Source: Pseudomonas corrugata
Lineage (GTDB): Bacteria; Pseudomonadota; Gammaproteobacteria; Pseudomonadales; Pseudomonadaceae
Direction of reading: 5' to 3'
NCBI RefSeq assembly: GCF_001269905.1
Contig: NZ_LHVK01000005.1
Span: 124,001 to 188,000 of the forward strand
DNA length: 64,000 nt
Part shown: piece by piece, positions 37,218 to 46,298 of the stretch
How positions within the stretch are numbered: position 1 is the first letter of the stretch
Layout of the letters: every line of letters begins with the position of its first letter
Program-made: the position numbers and the translations under genes
Notes under the pieces: model-generated
Databases searched by the model: none
What the model was told of the DNA's origin: nothing
Seen by the model: only the letters and a program-made list of their open reading frames with translations

Positions 37218-38840
37218 TCAGTTCTTGTCCAGGTCCACATTCCTGGTTTCCCGCAGGCAGAGCATGCCCACCACCAGGCTTACCCCGGTGATCACCACGG
37301 GGTACCACAGCCCGTAGAAAATATCCCCGGTGTAGACCACCAGAGCGAACGACACGGTGGGCAGGAAGCCACCGAACCAGCCGTTGCCGATGTGGTAGGG
37401 CAGGGACATGGAGGTGTAGCGGATGCGGGTTGGAAACAGCTCGACCATCAACGCCGCCAGCGGGCCGTAGCACATCGCCGAGATGATGATCAGCGCCACG
37501 ATCAAGGCGACGATCATCGGCCGGTTGATCTGCTGGGCATCGGCCTTCTGCGGGTAGCCCGCCAGGGTCACCGCGCCGCGCAGGGCGGCTTCGTCATACC
37601 CGTCGATCTTCACGTCACCGACGTTGACCTGCACCGTGCTGCCCGCCGGTGCCGCGACGCTGCTGTAGGGCAGGCCTTGCTTGATCAGGAACGTCTTGAC
37701 CTTGTCGCAGGGGCTATCGAAACGTGCCTTGCCCACCGGGTCGAACTGGAAAGTGCAGGTGGCCGGGTCGGCGATCACGCTGATCGGTGCCTGGCGACTG
37801 GCCAGGTCGATCGCCGGGTTGGCGTAGTGGGCCAGGGTCTTGAAGATCGGAAAGTACAACGCCGTTGCCAATAGCAGACCGATCATCAGCACCGGTTTGC
37901 GCCCGACCTTGTCCGAGAGCCAGCCAAAGAAGATGAAGAACGGCGCGCCGATTACCACGCTGACGATCAGCAGGCTGTTGGCCAGGGCCGGGTCCATTTT
38001 CAGAAATTGGGTGAGGAAAAACAGCACATAGAATTGCGCGGCATAGAAGGTCACCGCTTGCCCGGCATTGATGCTGAACAGCGCGATCAGCACCACCTTG
38101 AGGTTTTCCCATTGACCGAACGATTCACGGATCGGTGCCTTGCAGCACTTGCCTTCTTCTTTCATTTTCACGAAGGACGGTGATTCATGCAGGCTCATGC
38201 GGATCCAGGTTGAAATGCCCAACAGCAGGATCGACAGCAGGAATGGAATGCGCCAGCCCCAGACTTCGAACTGATCGCCCGTGAAGTAACGGCAGCCCAG
38301 TATCACCAACAGCGAGAGCAGCAGCCCGAGGGTGGCGGTGGACTGAATCCAGCTGGTGTGGAGGCCGCGCTTGCCGATGGGCGCGTGTTCGGCGACGTAG
38401 GTCGCTGCGCCGCCGTATTCACCGCCCAGGGCCAGGCCCTGGAGCATACGCAGTGCGACCAGAATGATGGGCGCGGCGATGCCGATGCTGGCGTAGTTGG
38501 GCAGCAGGCCGACGCAGAACGTCGCCAGGCCCATAAGGATGATGGTTGCAAGGAACGTGTATTTGCGCCCGATCATGTCCCCCAGCCGCCCGAACACCAA
38601 TGCGCCGAATGGCCGCACGACGAAGCCGGCGGCGAACGCCATCAGGGCGAAGATGAACGCGGTGGTATCGTTGACGCCGGCGAAGAACTGCTTGCTGATC
38701 ACCGCCGCCAGGGCGCCATAGAGAAAAAAGTCGTACCACTCGAACACCGTCCCCAGGGACGAGGCGAAGATGACTTTCTGGGTTTCCTGGCTGGTGCCGA
38801 CGCTGCGCGTGGCTTCCAGGGGCTGAACATGCTCGGACAT
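37218..38840 (-). CDS. MFS transporter, metabolite:H+ symporter (MHS) family
   Basis: A 540-aa inner-membrane transporter. The MHS signatures are SSLGTVFEWYDFFLYG in helix I, GRLGDMIGRKYTF in the first cytosolic loop and GEYGGAATYVAEHAP. A roughly 100-residue hydrophilic insert (from about residue 335) between helices IX and X, including two Cys, is unusual and makes it longer than the 430-aa norm; such long MHS proteins occur in Pseudomonas and Burkholderia. Substrate probably a carboxylate or osmolyte. ATG at 38840 begins the conserved N-terminus. Confidence 0.9.
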   Translation of the reverse strand: MSEHVQPLEATRSVGTSQETQKVIFASSLGTVFEWYDFFLYGALAAVISKQFFAGVNDTTAFIFALMAFAAGFVVRPFGALVFGRLGDMIGRKYTFLATIILMGLATFCVGLLPNYASIGIAAPIILVALRMLQGLALGGEYGGAATYVAEHAPIGKRGLHTSWIQSTATLGLLLSLLVILGCRYFTGDQFEVWGWRIPFLLSILLLGISTWIRMSLHESPSFVKMKEEGKCCKAPIRESFGQWENLKVVLIALFSINAGQAVTFYAAQFYVLFFLTQFLKMDPALANSLLIVSVVIGAPFFIFFGWLSDKVGRKPVLMIGLLLATALYFPIFKTLAHYANPAIDLASRQAPISVIADPATCTFQFDPVGKARFDSPCDKVKTFLIKQGLPYSSVAAPAGSTVQVNVGDVKIDGYDEAALRGAVTLAGYPQKADAQQINRPMIVALIVALIIISAMCYGPLAALMVELFPTRIRYTSMSLPYHIGNGWFGGFLPTVSFALVVYTGDIFYGLWYPVVITGVSLVVGMLCLRETRNVDLDKN

Positions 38841-38938
38841 AGCGGTATCCCTCACAGTGATTGTTTTTGTTGTTCCACTGTCGATGCCGGATTGGCATCT
38901 CCTGCTTTGACGCATTCCTTGGGTGACTGCCGTTTCCT

Positions 38939-39026
38939 GTGGGAGCGAGCCTGCTCGCGATAGCGGTATGCCTGTTAACGAATAGGTTGACTGACACATC
39001 GCCATCGCGAGCAGGCTCGCTCCCAC
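38939..39026. repeat. REPIN (paired REP, family A)
   Basis: gtgggagcgagcctgctcgc and gcgagcaggctcgctcccac, between the GMC oxidoreductase and the transporter. Confidence 0.9.
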
Positions 39027-39045
39027 AAGGGACCTTGGTTGTTCT

Positions 39046-40689
39046 TCAGACCGTTGCTGTCTCCTTGGTGCTGACGGTGCTTGTCGCGTTCGTCGCCAGC
39101 ATCATCCGCGCCGCCTTTTCGGCAATCATCAGCGTCGGCGAGCAGGTATTGCCCGAGGTGATGCGCGGCATGATCGAGGCATCGGCGATGCGCAGGCCCT
39201 TGATGCCGTGGACCCGCAGTTGCGCGTCCACCACCGCGTCAGCGTCCTGGCCCATGCGGCAGGTGCCCACCGGATGGAAAATCGTCGTACCGATGCGGGC
39301 GGCGGCCCGATGCAGTTCTTCTTCGCTCTGCAGGCCTGGGCCCGGCAGGTATTCCTTTGGCTTGAACGCTTGCAGGGCGGGCGCGGCGACGATGCGTCGG
39401 GTCAGGCGGATGGCGTTGGCGGCGACCCGCAGGTCTTCGGGATGGCTCAGGTAGTTGGGCTGGATCAGCGGCGCCTCGTGCGGGTCGGCCGAACGGATGT
39501 CTACCCGGCCGCGGCTTTGCGGACGCAGGTCACAGACTGACGCGGTGAACGCCGGGAAACTGTGCAGGGGCTCGCCGAAGCGTTCCAGGGACAATGGCTG
39601 CACATGGTATTCAAGATTGGCCGACGTCTGCTCCGGTCCCGAGCGGGCGAACGCGCCGAGCTGGCTGGGCGCCATGGACAGGGGGCCGCTGCGGTCATAA
39701 AGGTAGCGCAGGCCCATGCCCATCTTGCCCCACAGCGTGCCAGCAATCTGGTTCAGGGTCCGGGCATTTTCCAACTGGTAGATGAGCCGTAGTTGCAGGT
39801 GGTCCTGCAGGTTGCCGCCTACGCCCGGCAGTTCATGCACCACGCCGATTCCCAAGCGTTGCAGCAAGTTGCGCGGGCCGATCCCGGAGCGCTGCAGGAT
39901 ACCCGGCGAACCAATGGCCCCGGCGCACAGGACGATTTCCTGGCGCGCCTTGAAGGTCATGCCTTTGCCTTGCCAGCGGGCACTGACGGCGTAGGCCCGG
40001 TCATCGCGTAGCAGAACGCGGTTGACTTCGGCTTCGGTGAGGATCGTCAGGTTGGCGCGCTGGCGAACCGGTTTCAGGAAGGCCTTGGCCGCATTCCAGC
40101 GCACGCCGGCTTTCTGATTGACCTGGAAGTAGCCGCAGCCTTCATTGTCGCCACCGTTGAAGTCGTCGACATTGGGTATGCCGCTCTGTTCGGCGGCGTT
40201 GCGGAAGGCGTCGAGGATCGGCCATGACAGGCGTTGGCGTTCGACCCGCCATTCACCGCCGGCACCGTGCAGTTCGGAATCCCCGGCAAAGTGATTTTCG
40301 CTTTGCCGGAACAGCGGCAGCACGTCTTTCCAGGCCCAACCGGAGTTGCCATCGGCGGCCCAGCCGTCGTAGTCCGCGGCCTGACCGCGCATGTAGATCA
40401 TGCCGTTGATGGAGGAGCAGCCGCCCAGTACCTTGCCGCGCGGATAACTCAAGGCGCGCCCTTGCAGGCCGGGTTGTGCTTCGGTCTTGAAGCACCAATC
40501 GGTACGTGGATTGCCGATACAGAACAGGTAGCCGACCGGGATGTGAATCCATGGATAATTGTCGCGTCCGCCGGCTTCGAGCAGCAGCACCCGATGTTGG
40601 GGATTGGCCGAAAGCCGATTGGCCAGCAGGCATCCGGCAGGACCGGCGCCCACGATCACGTAATCGTATTCATCGACGACAGGTTGCAT
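39046..40689 (-). CDS. GMC-family FAD-dependent oxidoreductase
   Basis: A 547-aa flavoenzyme of the choline dehydrogenase/alcohol dehydrogenase group. The ADP-binding motif VIVGAGPAGCLLANRLS is at about residues 10-26, GMC signature 1 is GKVLGGCSSINGMIYMRGQ and signature 2 CAGAIGSPGILQRSGIG; the catalytic His is in TIFHPVGTCRMG near the C-terminus. Substrate is an unknown alcohol. It is followed on the same strand by an MHS transporter after a REPIN. ATG at 40689 follows TGAGGTCGCGG. Confidence 0.94.
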   Translation of the reverse strand: MQPVVDEYDYVIVGAGPAGCLLANRLSANPQHRVLLLEAGGRDNYPWIHIPVGYLFCIGNPRTDWCFKTEAQPGLQGRALSYPRGKVLGGCSSINGMIYMRGQAADYDGWAADGNSGWAWKDVLPLFRQSENHFAGDSELHGAGGEWRVERQRLSWPILDAFRNAAEQSGIPNVDDFNGGDNEGCGYFQVNQKAGVRWNAAKAFLKPVRQRANLTILTEAEVNRVLLRDDRAYAVSARWQGKGMTFKARQEIVLCAGAIGSPGILQRSGIGPRNLLQRLGIGVVHELPGVGGNLQDHLQLRLIYQLENARTLNQIAGTLWGKMGMGLRYLYDRSGPLSMAPSQLGAFARSGPEQTSANLEYHVQPLSLERFGEPLHSFPAFTASVCDLRPQSRGRVDIRSADPHEAPLIQPNYLSHPEDLRVAANAIRLTRRIVAAPALQAFKPKEYLPGPGLQSEEELHRAAARIGTTIFHPVGTCRMGQDADAVVDAQLRVHGIKGLRIADASIMPRITSGNTCSPTLMIAEKAARMMLATNATSTVSTKETATV

Positions 40690-40730
40690 CCGCGACCTCA
40701 TTTTTTGTTTTTGTCTGACCCATCCTAGTT

Positions 40731-40760
40731 GTTAGTTTTCGTTAAAAGAATGTTAGTTTT
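40731..40760. promoter_or_regulatory. Tandem GTTAGTTTT sites between divergent genes
   Basis: GTTAGTTTT at 40731-40739 and 40752-40760 are spaced 21 bp, two helical turns, with TTTTCGTTAAAA between. They lie between the GMC gene and its divergent LysR regulator and may be the regulator's binding sites. Confidence 0.4.
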
Positions 40761-40807
40761 TGCGCAACGGCTGTGCGTTTATAAACAGCGATGTGCAAGG
40801 AGCGTTC

Positions 40808-41692
40808 ATGTTCGATTGGAATGACCTGCGTTATTTTCTGGAGCTGCAACGCAGCGGCCGCCTGCTGAGCGCGGCACGGCGGCTGAACACGACCCATGCC
40901 ACCGTGGCCCGGCACATCGAAGCCATCGAGAAAAGCCTGGGGACCGCGCTGTTTATCCAGCACGCCCAAGGCTATGAACTGACCCCGGCTGGCGAGACGC
41001 TGCTCAAGCACGCCGAGGCCATGGAGAACGTGGCGTTGCTGGCCCAGGAGGACATTACCCAGTCCAGCGCGCTTTTGGGCAAGATCCGCCTGGGGGTGAC
41101 CGAGGGGTTGGGTATCATGTTCCTTGCCAGTCGCATGGACGGATTGTTCCAGCGCTATCCAGGGCTGGAGGTGGAACTGGTGGCGGTGCCGCGATTCGTC
41201 AGCATCCTCAACCGTGAGGCGGAAATCAGCATTCACCTCGAACGTCCTGCGGCCGACCTGCTGGTGACCCGCAAGCTCACCGACTACAGCCTGGCGCTGT
41301 ATGCCAGCCAGGCTTACCTGGATCGCTCGCCGCCGTTGCGCAGCCGTGAGGACCTGGCCCGTCACGCCTGGATCGGTTACGTCGATGACTTGTTGTTCAG
41401 TCAGGAGCTGATGTTCCTCAACAGCTTTTGCCGCAACCCGCGGGTGGTGTTCCACAGCACCAGCGTTATCGCCCAGCAACAGGCTGCACGCTCGGGCCTC
41501 GGGATCGCCGTGCTGCCGTGCTACATGGCCAGCAACGACCCGGCGCTGGTGCCCTTGCTACCCGACGAAACCCTGCGCCGCAGCTACTGGATCAGCACCC
41601 GTCGCGAACTGCACAAATCCGTGCGCCTGCGGGTGCTGTGGGATTACGTGGTGCAGTTGTGCGAGCGGGAGCAGGGGACATTGTTGCCCTGA
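40808..41692 (+). CDS. LysR-family regulator
   Basis: A 294-aa LysR regulator beginning MFDWNDLRYFLELQRSG, with the HTH at about residues 17-40 (LLSAARRLNTTHATVARHIE) and effector domain from about 90. The N-terminal form (DWNDLRYF) is typical of regulators beside oxidoreductase genes. It is divergent from the GMC oxidoreductase, which is its likely target. ATG at 40808 follows AAGGAGCGTTC; an upstream start at 40760 lacks a site. Confidence 0.92.
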   Translation: MFDWNDLRYFLELQRSGRLLSAARRLNTTHATVARHIEAIEKSLGTALFIQHAQGYELTPAGETLLKHAEAMENVALLAQEDITQSSALLGKIRLGVTEGLGIMFLASRMDGLFQRYPGLEVELVAVPRFVSILNREAEISIHLERPAADLLVTRKLTDYSLALYASQAYLDRSPPLRSREDLARHAWIGYVDDLLFSQELMFLNSFCRNPRVVFHSTSVIAQQQAARSGLGIAVLPCYMASNDPALVPLLPDETLRRSYWISTRRELHKSVRLRVLWDYVVQLCEREQGTLLP

Positions 41693-41764
41693 TCTGAATC
41701 GGGTGGACATGGCCCTGTGCAAAGCATTTCTGTGGCAAAGGAATTTCTCTGGCAAAGGGATTTT

Positions 41765-41794
41765 TGTGGCGAGGGGATAAATCCCCTCGCCACA
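41765..41794. repeat. Perfect palindromic hairpin (family C)
   Basis: Fourteen-base arms TGTGGCGAGGGGAT and ATCCCCTCGCCACA around AA. Two partial echoes (tctgtggcaaagg, tctggcaaaggg) lie just before it at 41728-41760. Confidence 0.8.
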
Positions 41795-41944
41795 GGTCCT
41801 CATGGACAGATATCAGCCCTGGCCGCCCAAGCCCCCTTTTCTGGCCCCCAATGACCTCAAGCCGACACGCCGGCGTGCCGTAACGTGGGAACTGCCAGAC
41901 CCACAACAAGAAAGGTGCAGCCATGCGCCGCCGAGAGGGGCCTT

Positions 41945-42316
41945 ATGTCGGCAAGCATTCCTTCTGTTCGGTTTCACATCGCGACCCTCACGCTGCTTGG
42001 CGCGCTGCTCGCTGGATGCGGCGAAGAGGCCAAGCCGCCTGCGCCCGCGACCCTCAACGCCATGCCCGCCGATGCGGCGCTGGCCCAGGTCTACGACAGC
42101 AGTTGCAAGCTCTGCCATGCCAACCCCGGCGCCGGAGCGCCCCTGACCGGCGACGCCAATGCTTGGGCGCCGCGAGTGGCCCAGGGCGCCGACACCCTGC
42201 TGGATCACGCGATCAACGGCTACAACGGCATGCCGCCGATGGGCTTGTGCATGCACTGTTCCGAAGAGCAGTTCCTGGCGTTGATCGCCTTCATGTCCGG
42301 CCAACAATTTCAGTAG
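41945..42316 (+). CDS. Lipoprotein cytochrome c (c5-like)
   Basis: A 123-aa single-heme cytochrome. The signal peptide ends in lipobox LLAGC, lipidated at Cys25, so the protein is tethered in the periplasm. Heme attaches at C54-K-L-C57-H58; Met in YNGMPPMG is the sixth ligand, and GLCMHC supplies the extra disulfide seen in c5 cytochromes. ATG at 41945 follows GAGAGGGGCC. It directly precedes, by 7 bp, a flavin oxidoreductase for which it is the likely electron acceptor. Confidence 0.92.
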   Translation: MSASIPSVRFHIATLTLLGALLAGCGEEAKPPAPATLNAMPADAALAQVYDSSCKLCHANPGAGAPLTGDANAWAPRVAQGADTLLDHAINGYNGMPPMGLCMHCSEEQFLALIAFMSGQQFQ

Positions 42317-42323
42317 CGGGGGC

Positions 42324-43718
42324 ATGACCATGGACTACTCACGACGCCAATGGCTGCAGCGGGCCGGTGTGGTTGCCGCTTTCGCGGCACTCGGCAGCCA
42401 GGGCGCCCTGGCCGAGCTGATGCGCGCGCCACGCCTGATCCCATGGCGCAACTGGTCCGGTGCACAGAGTTGCCTGCCGGCCGCGCGCTTGGCGCCCAAG
42501 GACCTTGATGAACTGGTGCAAGTGGTGACCCGTGCCGAAGGACGGATTCGTCCGGTGGGCTCCGGTCATTCCTTCAGCGCTCTGGTGCCCACCGACGGAA
42601 CCTTGTTGTCGCTGAGTTTTTTCAGCGGCCTGCTGGAGCATGACGCGGCCAGCCTGCAAGCCGAGTTCGGCGGCGGCACGCCGATGTCCCGCATGGGTCC
42701 GGCGCTCAAGGTCATCGGTCAGGCGTTGCCGAACATGGCTGACGTGGATTATCAGACCCTGGCCGGCGCCATTGCCACTTCTACCCACGGTACCGGCAAG
42801 GCCTTCGGCTCGTATGCGTCCCAGGTCGTCGGCCTGCAATTGGTGACGGCCAGCGGCGAGGTGCTCGATTGCGATGCCAAGCGTCATCCCGAGGTGTTCA
42901 AGGCGGGACGTGTGTCGCTCGGAGCGCTGGGGTTGCTGACCCGTGTGCGCTTGCAGAACCGCGCTGCCTATCGGTTGCGCGAGCGCCAATGGGTGGCGAA
43001 AACCGAAGAACTGCTGGAAGAGGTGGACGCCAATACCCGGGACAACCAGCACTGGGAAATGCAGGTGGTCACCCATTCCGACTATGCATTGTCGATCACC
43101 CTGAACGAAACCACCGATCCGGCCACGCCGCCCATCAGTCCCGAGGAGGAGGGCGGCAACGAATTCGTCACCCTGATCGAGAAGCTCGACAAGTACGGCA
43201 GCGACTTTCCGGCGATCCGCCGGTCGTTGCTCAACAGCCTGCGGCTGGTGGCGGACTTCGACGACCGGGTCGGCGATTCCCATGACATTTACGCCAATGC
43301 CCGCACCGTGCGTTTCAACGAAATGGAGTATTCAGTGCCGGCCGAGCATGGACCGGCGTGTCTGCGAGAGGTCCTCGCGCTGATCCGCGACAAGGACCTG
43401 CGGACCTGGTTTCCCATCGAGTACCGCTACGTGAAGGCTGACGACATCCCCTTGAGCATGTTCGAAGGACGGGACAGTTGTTCGATCTCCGTCCACCAGC
43501 ATTACCAGATGGACCATCACAATTTCTTCGCCGCCATCGAGCCGATCTTCTGGAAATACCAGGGCCGACCGCACTGGGGGAAATTGCATTCCCTGAACGC
43601 CAGGGCGCTCCAGGCACTGTACCCGCGCTGGAACGAATTCATCCAGGTGCGCCAGGCCCTGGATCCCGCTGGGAAGTTTCTGAATGGGCATCTTTCAACG
43701 ATCCTGGGGGTGAGCTGA
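42324..43718 (+). CDS. Tat-exported FAD oxidoreductase (D-arabinono-1,4-lactone oxidase family)
   Basis: A 464-aa VAO-type flavoprotein. The N-terminus has a twin-arginine signal (YSRRQWLQRAGVVAAFAALG). The FAD-binding domain contains IRPVGSGHSFSALVPTDG, where His82 is the residue that binds FAD covalently in aldonolactone/alditol oxidases, and the ALO C-terminal motif HWGK is at 417-420. It likely oxidises a sugar lactone, polyol or related alcohol in the periplasm and passes electrons to the cytochrome encoded just upstream. Its stop overlaps the next start (TGATG). Confidence 0.88.
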   Translation: MTMDYSRRQWLQRAGVVAAFAALGSQGALAELMRAPRLIPWRNWSGAQSCLPAARLAPKDLDELVQVVTRAEGRIRPVGSGHSFSALVPTDGTLLSLSFFSGLLEHDAASLQAEFGGGTPMSRMGPALKVIGQALPNMADVDYQTLAGAIATSTHGTGKAFGSYASQVVGLQLVTASGEVLDCDAKRHPEVFKAGRVSLGALGLLTRVRLQNRAAYRLRERQWVAKTEELLEEVDANTRDNQHWEMQVVTHSDYALSITLNETTDPATPPISPEEEGGNEFVTLIEKLDKYGSDFPAIRRSLLNSLRLVADFDDRVGDSHDIYANARTVRFNEMEYSVPAEHGPACLREVLALIRDKDLRTWFPIEYRYVKADDIPLSMFEGRDSCSISVHQHYQMDHHNFFAAIEPIFWKYQGRPHWGKLHSLNARALQALYPRWNEFIQVRQALDPAGKFLNGHLSTILGVS

Positions 43719-45001
43719 TGGCTGTCAATCGTCGTGGTTTGCTGAAAGGAACGTTGGGCGCCGGGGTGTTGCTGGCCGGTGTCGGGGCCTGGCTGCGGCC
43801 GGATGACCGAGGGGCGCCGTACAGTGATTATTTCCGTCAGTTGAACCGTGAGCTCAAGGCCCATGGCCCCATGCGTCCGGTGATGCTGATCGACTTGGAT
43901 CGCCTCGATCACAATATCGATGTGGTGAAGGCTTCGGTCCGGCGCGCGGGCAAGCAGTTGCGGCTGGTGGAGAAGTCTCTGCCTTCGCCTCAATTGCTGA
44001 AGTACATCGGCGAGCGGGCCGAGACCCGGCGGTTGATGTCGTTTCACCAGCCGTTTCTCAACCACGATGCGCTGCAGTTTCCCGATGCCGATATCCTGCT
44101 GGGCAAGCCGCTGCCGGTGCGTTCCGCCGAGCTTTTCTATCAGCTTCACAAAGGGCCGTTCGACCCGTCGCGTCAGTTGCAGTGGCTGCTGGATACGCCC
44201 GAGCGCGTTCAGCAATACCAGACCCTGGCCCAAGGGCTGGGTACGCGCATACGGGTCAATATCGAACTGGACGTCGGCCTGCACCGGGGCGGGGTGGCCG
44301 ATGACGCGGGCCTGGACGCGATGCTCAAGCTGATTCGTGCCCATCCGGCGCAACTGGAATTCGCCGGATTCATGGGCTATGACCCCTTCGTGGGCATGGG
44401 CGTGCCCGAACTGTTGGCGAGCCCTGAAACGCTGCTGGCGCGGGTCATGGCGACCTATACCGCTCGGGTGGATTTCGTCCGGTTGCGCTACCCCGACCTG
44501 TGGCATCCGGGCCTGACCCTCAACACCGCGGGCAGCCCCAGCTATCGCCTGCATGAACAGGAACGCCTGAGTACCGAAGTGTCGGTGGGAACGGCCATGC
44601 TCAAACCCAGTCATTACGACTTGCCATCCTTGAGCGAGCATGTGCCGGCGGCCTACATCGCGACACCGGTACTCAAACGCACTGGCGCGGTGAACATCCC
44701 GGCGCTGGACGACAAGTCGCGGATTTTTTCCTGGTGGGACGTGAACCAGCGCGCGACATTCTTTCTCTACGGTGGCAACTGGATGGCCGATTTCGAATCC
44801 CCAGCCGGCTTGAAGAGCAACAGTCTCTATGGTCGCAGTTCCAATCAGGAAATGGCCAACGGCTCCGAGGCGGTGGGGCTGGCGGTGGAGGACCAGGTGT
44901 TCCTGAGGCCGACCCAGGTCGAGTCGGTGCTGCTGCAGTTCGGTGATCTGCTGGCGGTGCGCGGGGGGCGGATTGTCGAGACGTGGCCGGTTTATAGCTG
45001 A
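43718..45001 (+). CDS. Tat-exported fold-III PLP protein (D-threonine aldolase / alanine racemase-like)
   Basis: A 427-aa protein with a twin-arginine leader (NRRGLLKGTLGAGVLLAGVG) and then an alanine-racemase-type N-terminal domain: MLIDLDRLDHNIDVVKASVR, followed by LRLVEKSLPSPQLLKYIGE where the PLP lysine is expected, and NIELDVGLHRGG. The C-terminal half carries the D-TA-like beta domain. Lysine in VEKS is the probable Schiff-base residue. Export of a folded PLP enzyme is unusual. It overlaps the flavoenzyme gene by one base, so the two products are made together. Confidence 0.82.
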   Translation: MAVNRRGLLKGTLGAGVLLAGVGAWLRPDDRGAPYSDYFRQLNRELKAHGPMRPVMLIDLDRLDHNIDVVKASVRRAGKQLRLVEKSLPSPQLLKYIGERAETRRLMSFHQPFLNHDALQFPDADILLGKPLPVRSAELFYQLHKGPFDPSRQLQWLLDTPERVQQYQTLAQGLGTRIRVNIELDVGLHRGGVADDAGLDAMLKLIRAHPAQLEFAGFMGYDPFVGMGVPELLASPETLLARVMATYTARVDFVRLRYPDLWHPGLTLNTAGSPSYRLHEQERLSTEVSVGTAMLKPSHYDLPSLSEHVPAAYIATPVLKRTGAVNIPALDDKSRIFSWWDVNQRATFFLYGGNWMADFESPAGLKSNSLYGRSSNQEMANGSEAVGLAVEDQVFLRPTQVESVLLQFGDLLAVRGGRIVETWPVYS

Positions 45002-45031
45002 CTGTGTACTCATGCTCCACTGTCGATCCCT

Positions 45032-45121
45032 GTGGGAGCCGAGCTTGCTCGCGATAGCGGTGGATCAGTTGGCGAGAATGTTGATTGTGCCGCCGTCATC
45101 GCGAGCAAGCTCGGCTCCCAC
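45032..45121. repeat. REPIN (paired REP, variant arms)
   Basis: gtgggagccgagcttgctcg and cgagcaagctcggctcccac, between convergent genes. Confidence 0.88.
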
Positions 45122-45147
45122 AGGGGATGCAGGTGTTCGCCCGGGTT

Positions 45148-46092
45148 TTATAGCTCAAACGGAATACTCAGCTTCGCCCAGAGCATCTCGCCTTCGGGGC
45201 GGTTCTCCACGTCGAATTCCTTGGCCCAGCGGATCTCGGCGCTGGCGTATTTGAGGAAGGTCAGGTGCAGCGCCGGGCCGATGGCAAAGACCTGGCCGCG
45301 CACGCCGTCGTCCACATCCTGCCCGGCAAATTGCACGGTGCGACCGAACTGTTTGTCGTCGGTGGTCTGCTTGAGGTAGTAGCCGTTGAGCCCCACCCTC
45401 AGGTTGTCGGTCAGCCGGTAGCTGGCGGAATAGTCGAAGTGGAAAATCTGCCCCGAGCGGTAGTCGGTGTCCTTGTTCTTCCGGTTGAAGCTGTAGGTGG
45501 TTTTCATCGACACCTCGGTGTTTTCCGTGGGCAGCCAGGTGAAGGAAAACAGTGGTTTGTAGGTGTAGAAGTTGTTGCTGGTGTTGGCCAGTCGGTCGCG
45601 ACTGTATTCGCCAGTGGGCACGGTGATTTCCACGGCGGCAGCCAGGGTCAGGTTCTTGCCCATGTCCCAGAGCACGATCGGCGAAATGGTGGTATCGCCC
45701 ATGCCTTCCCGGGTGTCGCTCATGCCGAACAACGCAACCTCCTGCTTGATCCAGGGCTGGGCGACATAGATCCCCAGTCGCCCGCCGGCGAACCGTAGCG
45801 GACTCAGGTAGTCGATGCGCGGGATCACCGCCGTGGACTCGATTTCCACCCCCGGTACCTTGCCGCCCAACGAGCTGATGTCGAATGTCCGGGCTTTGTA
45901 ATGGTTGTAGTAGAGGTTGAACGCGACCATGTTGTCCGGAAGGCTGTCGACTTCCAGTGGCAACACCAAGAAGCCGTCGGTGCCGGGGCCGATGTTGTCG
46001 ACTCCGTTTTCGGTGGCCAGGGCGGGCAGCGCAGAGCAGCAGGCCAGGGCCAGGGTCATTTGCAAGGCGAACGTCATGCGGATCGGGTTCAT
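45148..46092 (-). CDS. SphA family outer-membrane beta-barrel (phenol meta-pathway protein type)
   Basis: A 314-aa exported protein with a signal peptide (FALQMTLALACCSALPALA) and a beta-barrel pattern of alternating residues ending in a C-terminal FEL/aromatic strand (LWAKLSIPFEL). It fits the COG4313 / SphA group, thought to move hydrophobic compounds such as aromatics or sphingosine across the outer membrane. Characteristic text includes ENGVDNIGPGTDGFLVLPLE at the mature start. ATG at 46092; divergent from the AraC regulator. Confidence 0.78.
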   Translation of the reverse strand: MNPIRMTFALQMTLALACCSALPALATENGVDNIGPGTDGFLVLPLEVDSLPDNMVAFNLYYNHYKARTFDISSLGGKVPGVEIESTAVIPRIDYLSPLRFAGGRLGIYVAQPWIKQEVALFGMSDTREGMGDTTISPIVLWDMGKNLTLAAAVEITVPTGEYSRDRLANTSNNFYTYKPLFSFTWLPTENTEVSMKTTYSFNRKNKDTDYRSGQIFHFDYSASYRLTDNLRVGLNGYYLKQTTDDKQFGRTVQFAGQDVDDGVRGQVFAIGPALHLTFLKYASAEIRWAKEFDVENRPEGEMLWAKLSIPFEL

Positions 46093-46298
46093 GTGAGGCG
46101 CTCATTATTATTGTTGGAGGTACACCGAAGGTCCGAGTCATACAAATAAGCCGTTCGCGGCCGGCCGGGCAGGGTATTGGCGGCCACACAGGGGGGCTTG
46201 GGCGGCCAGATTTCGCATCCCTCTTCCCATGGGGGCGTGCTAACGTTTATGAAACAACCGGTTACAAAAACGCCACCTAACGTGCCCCGGAACCCGCC

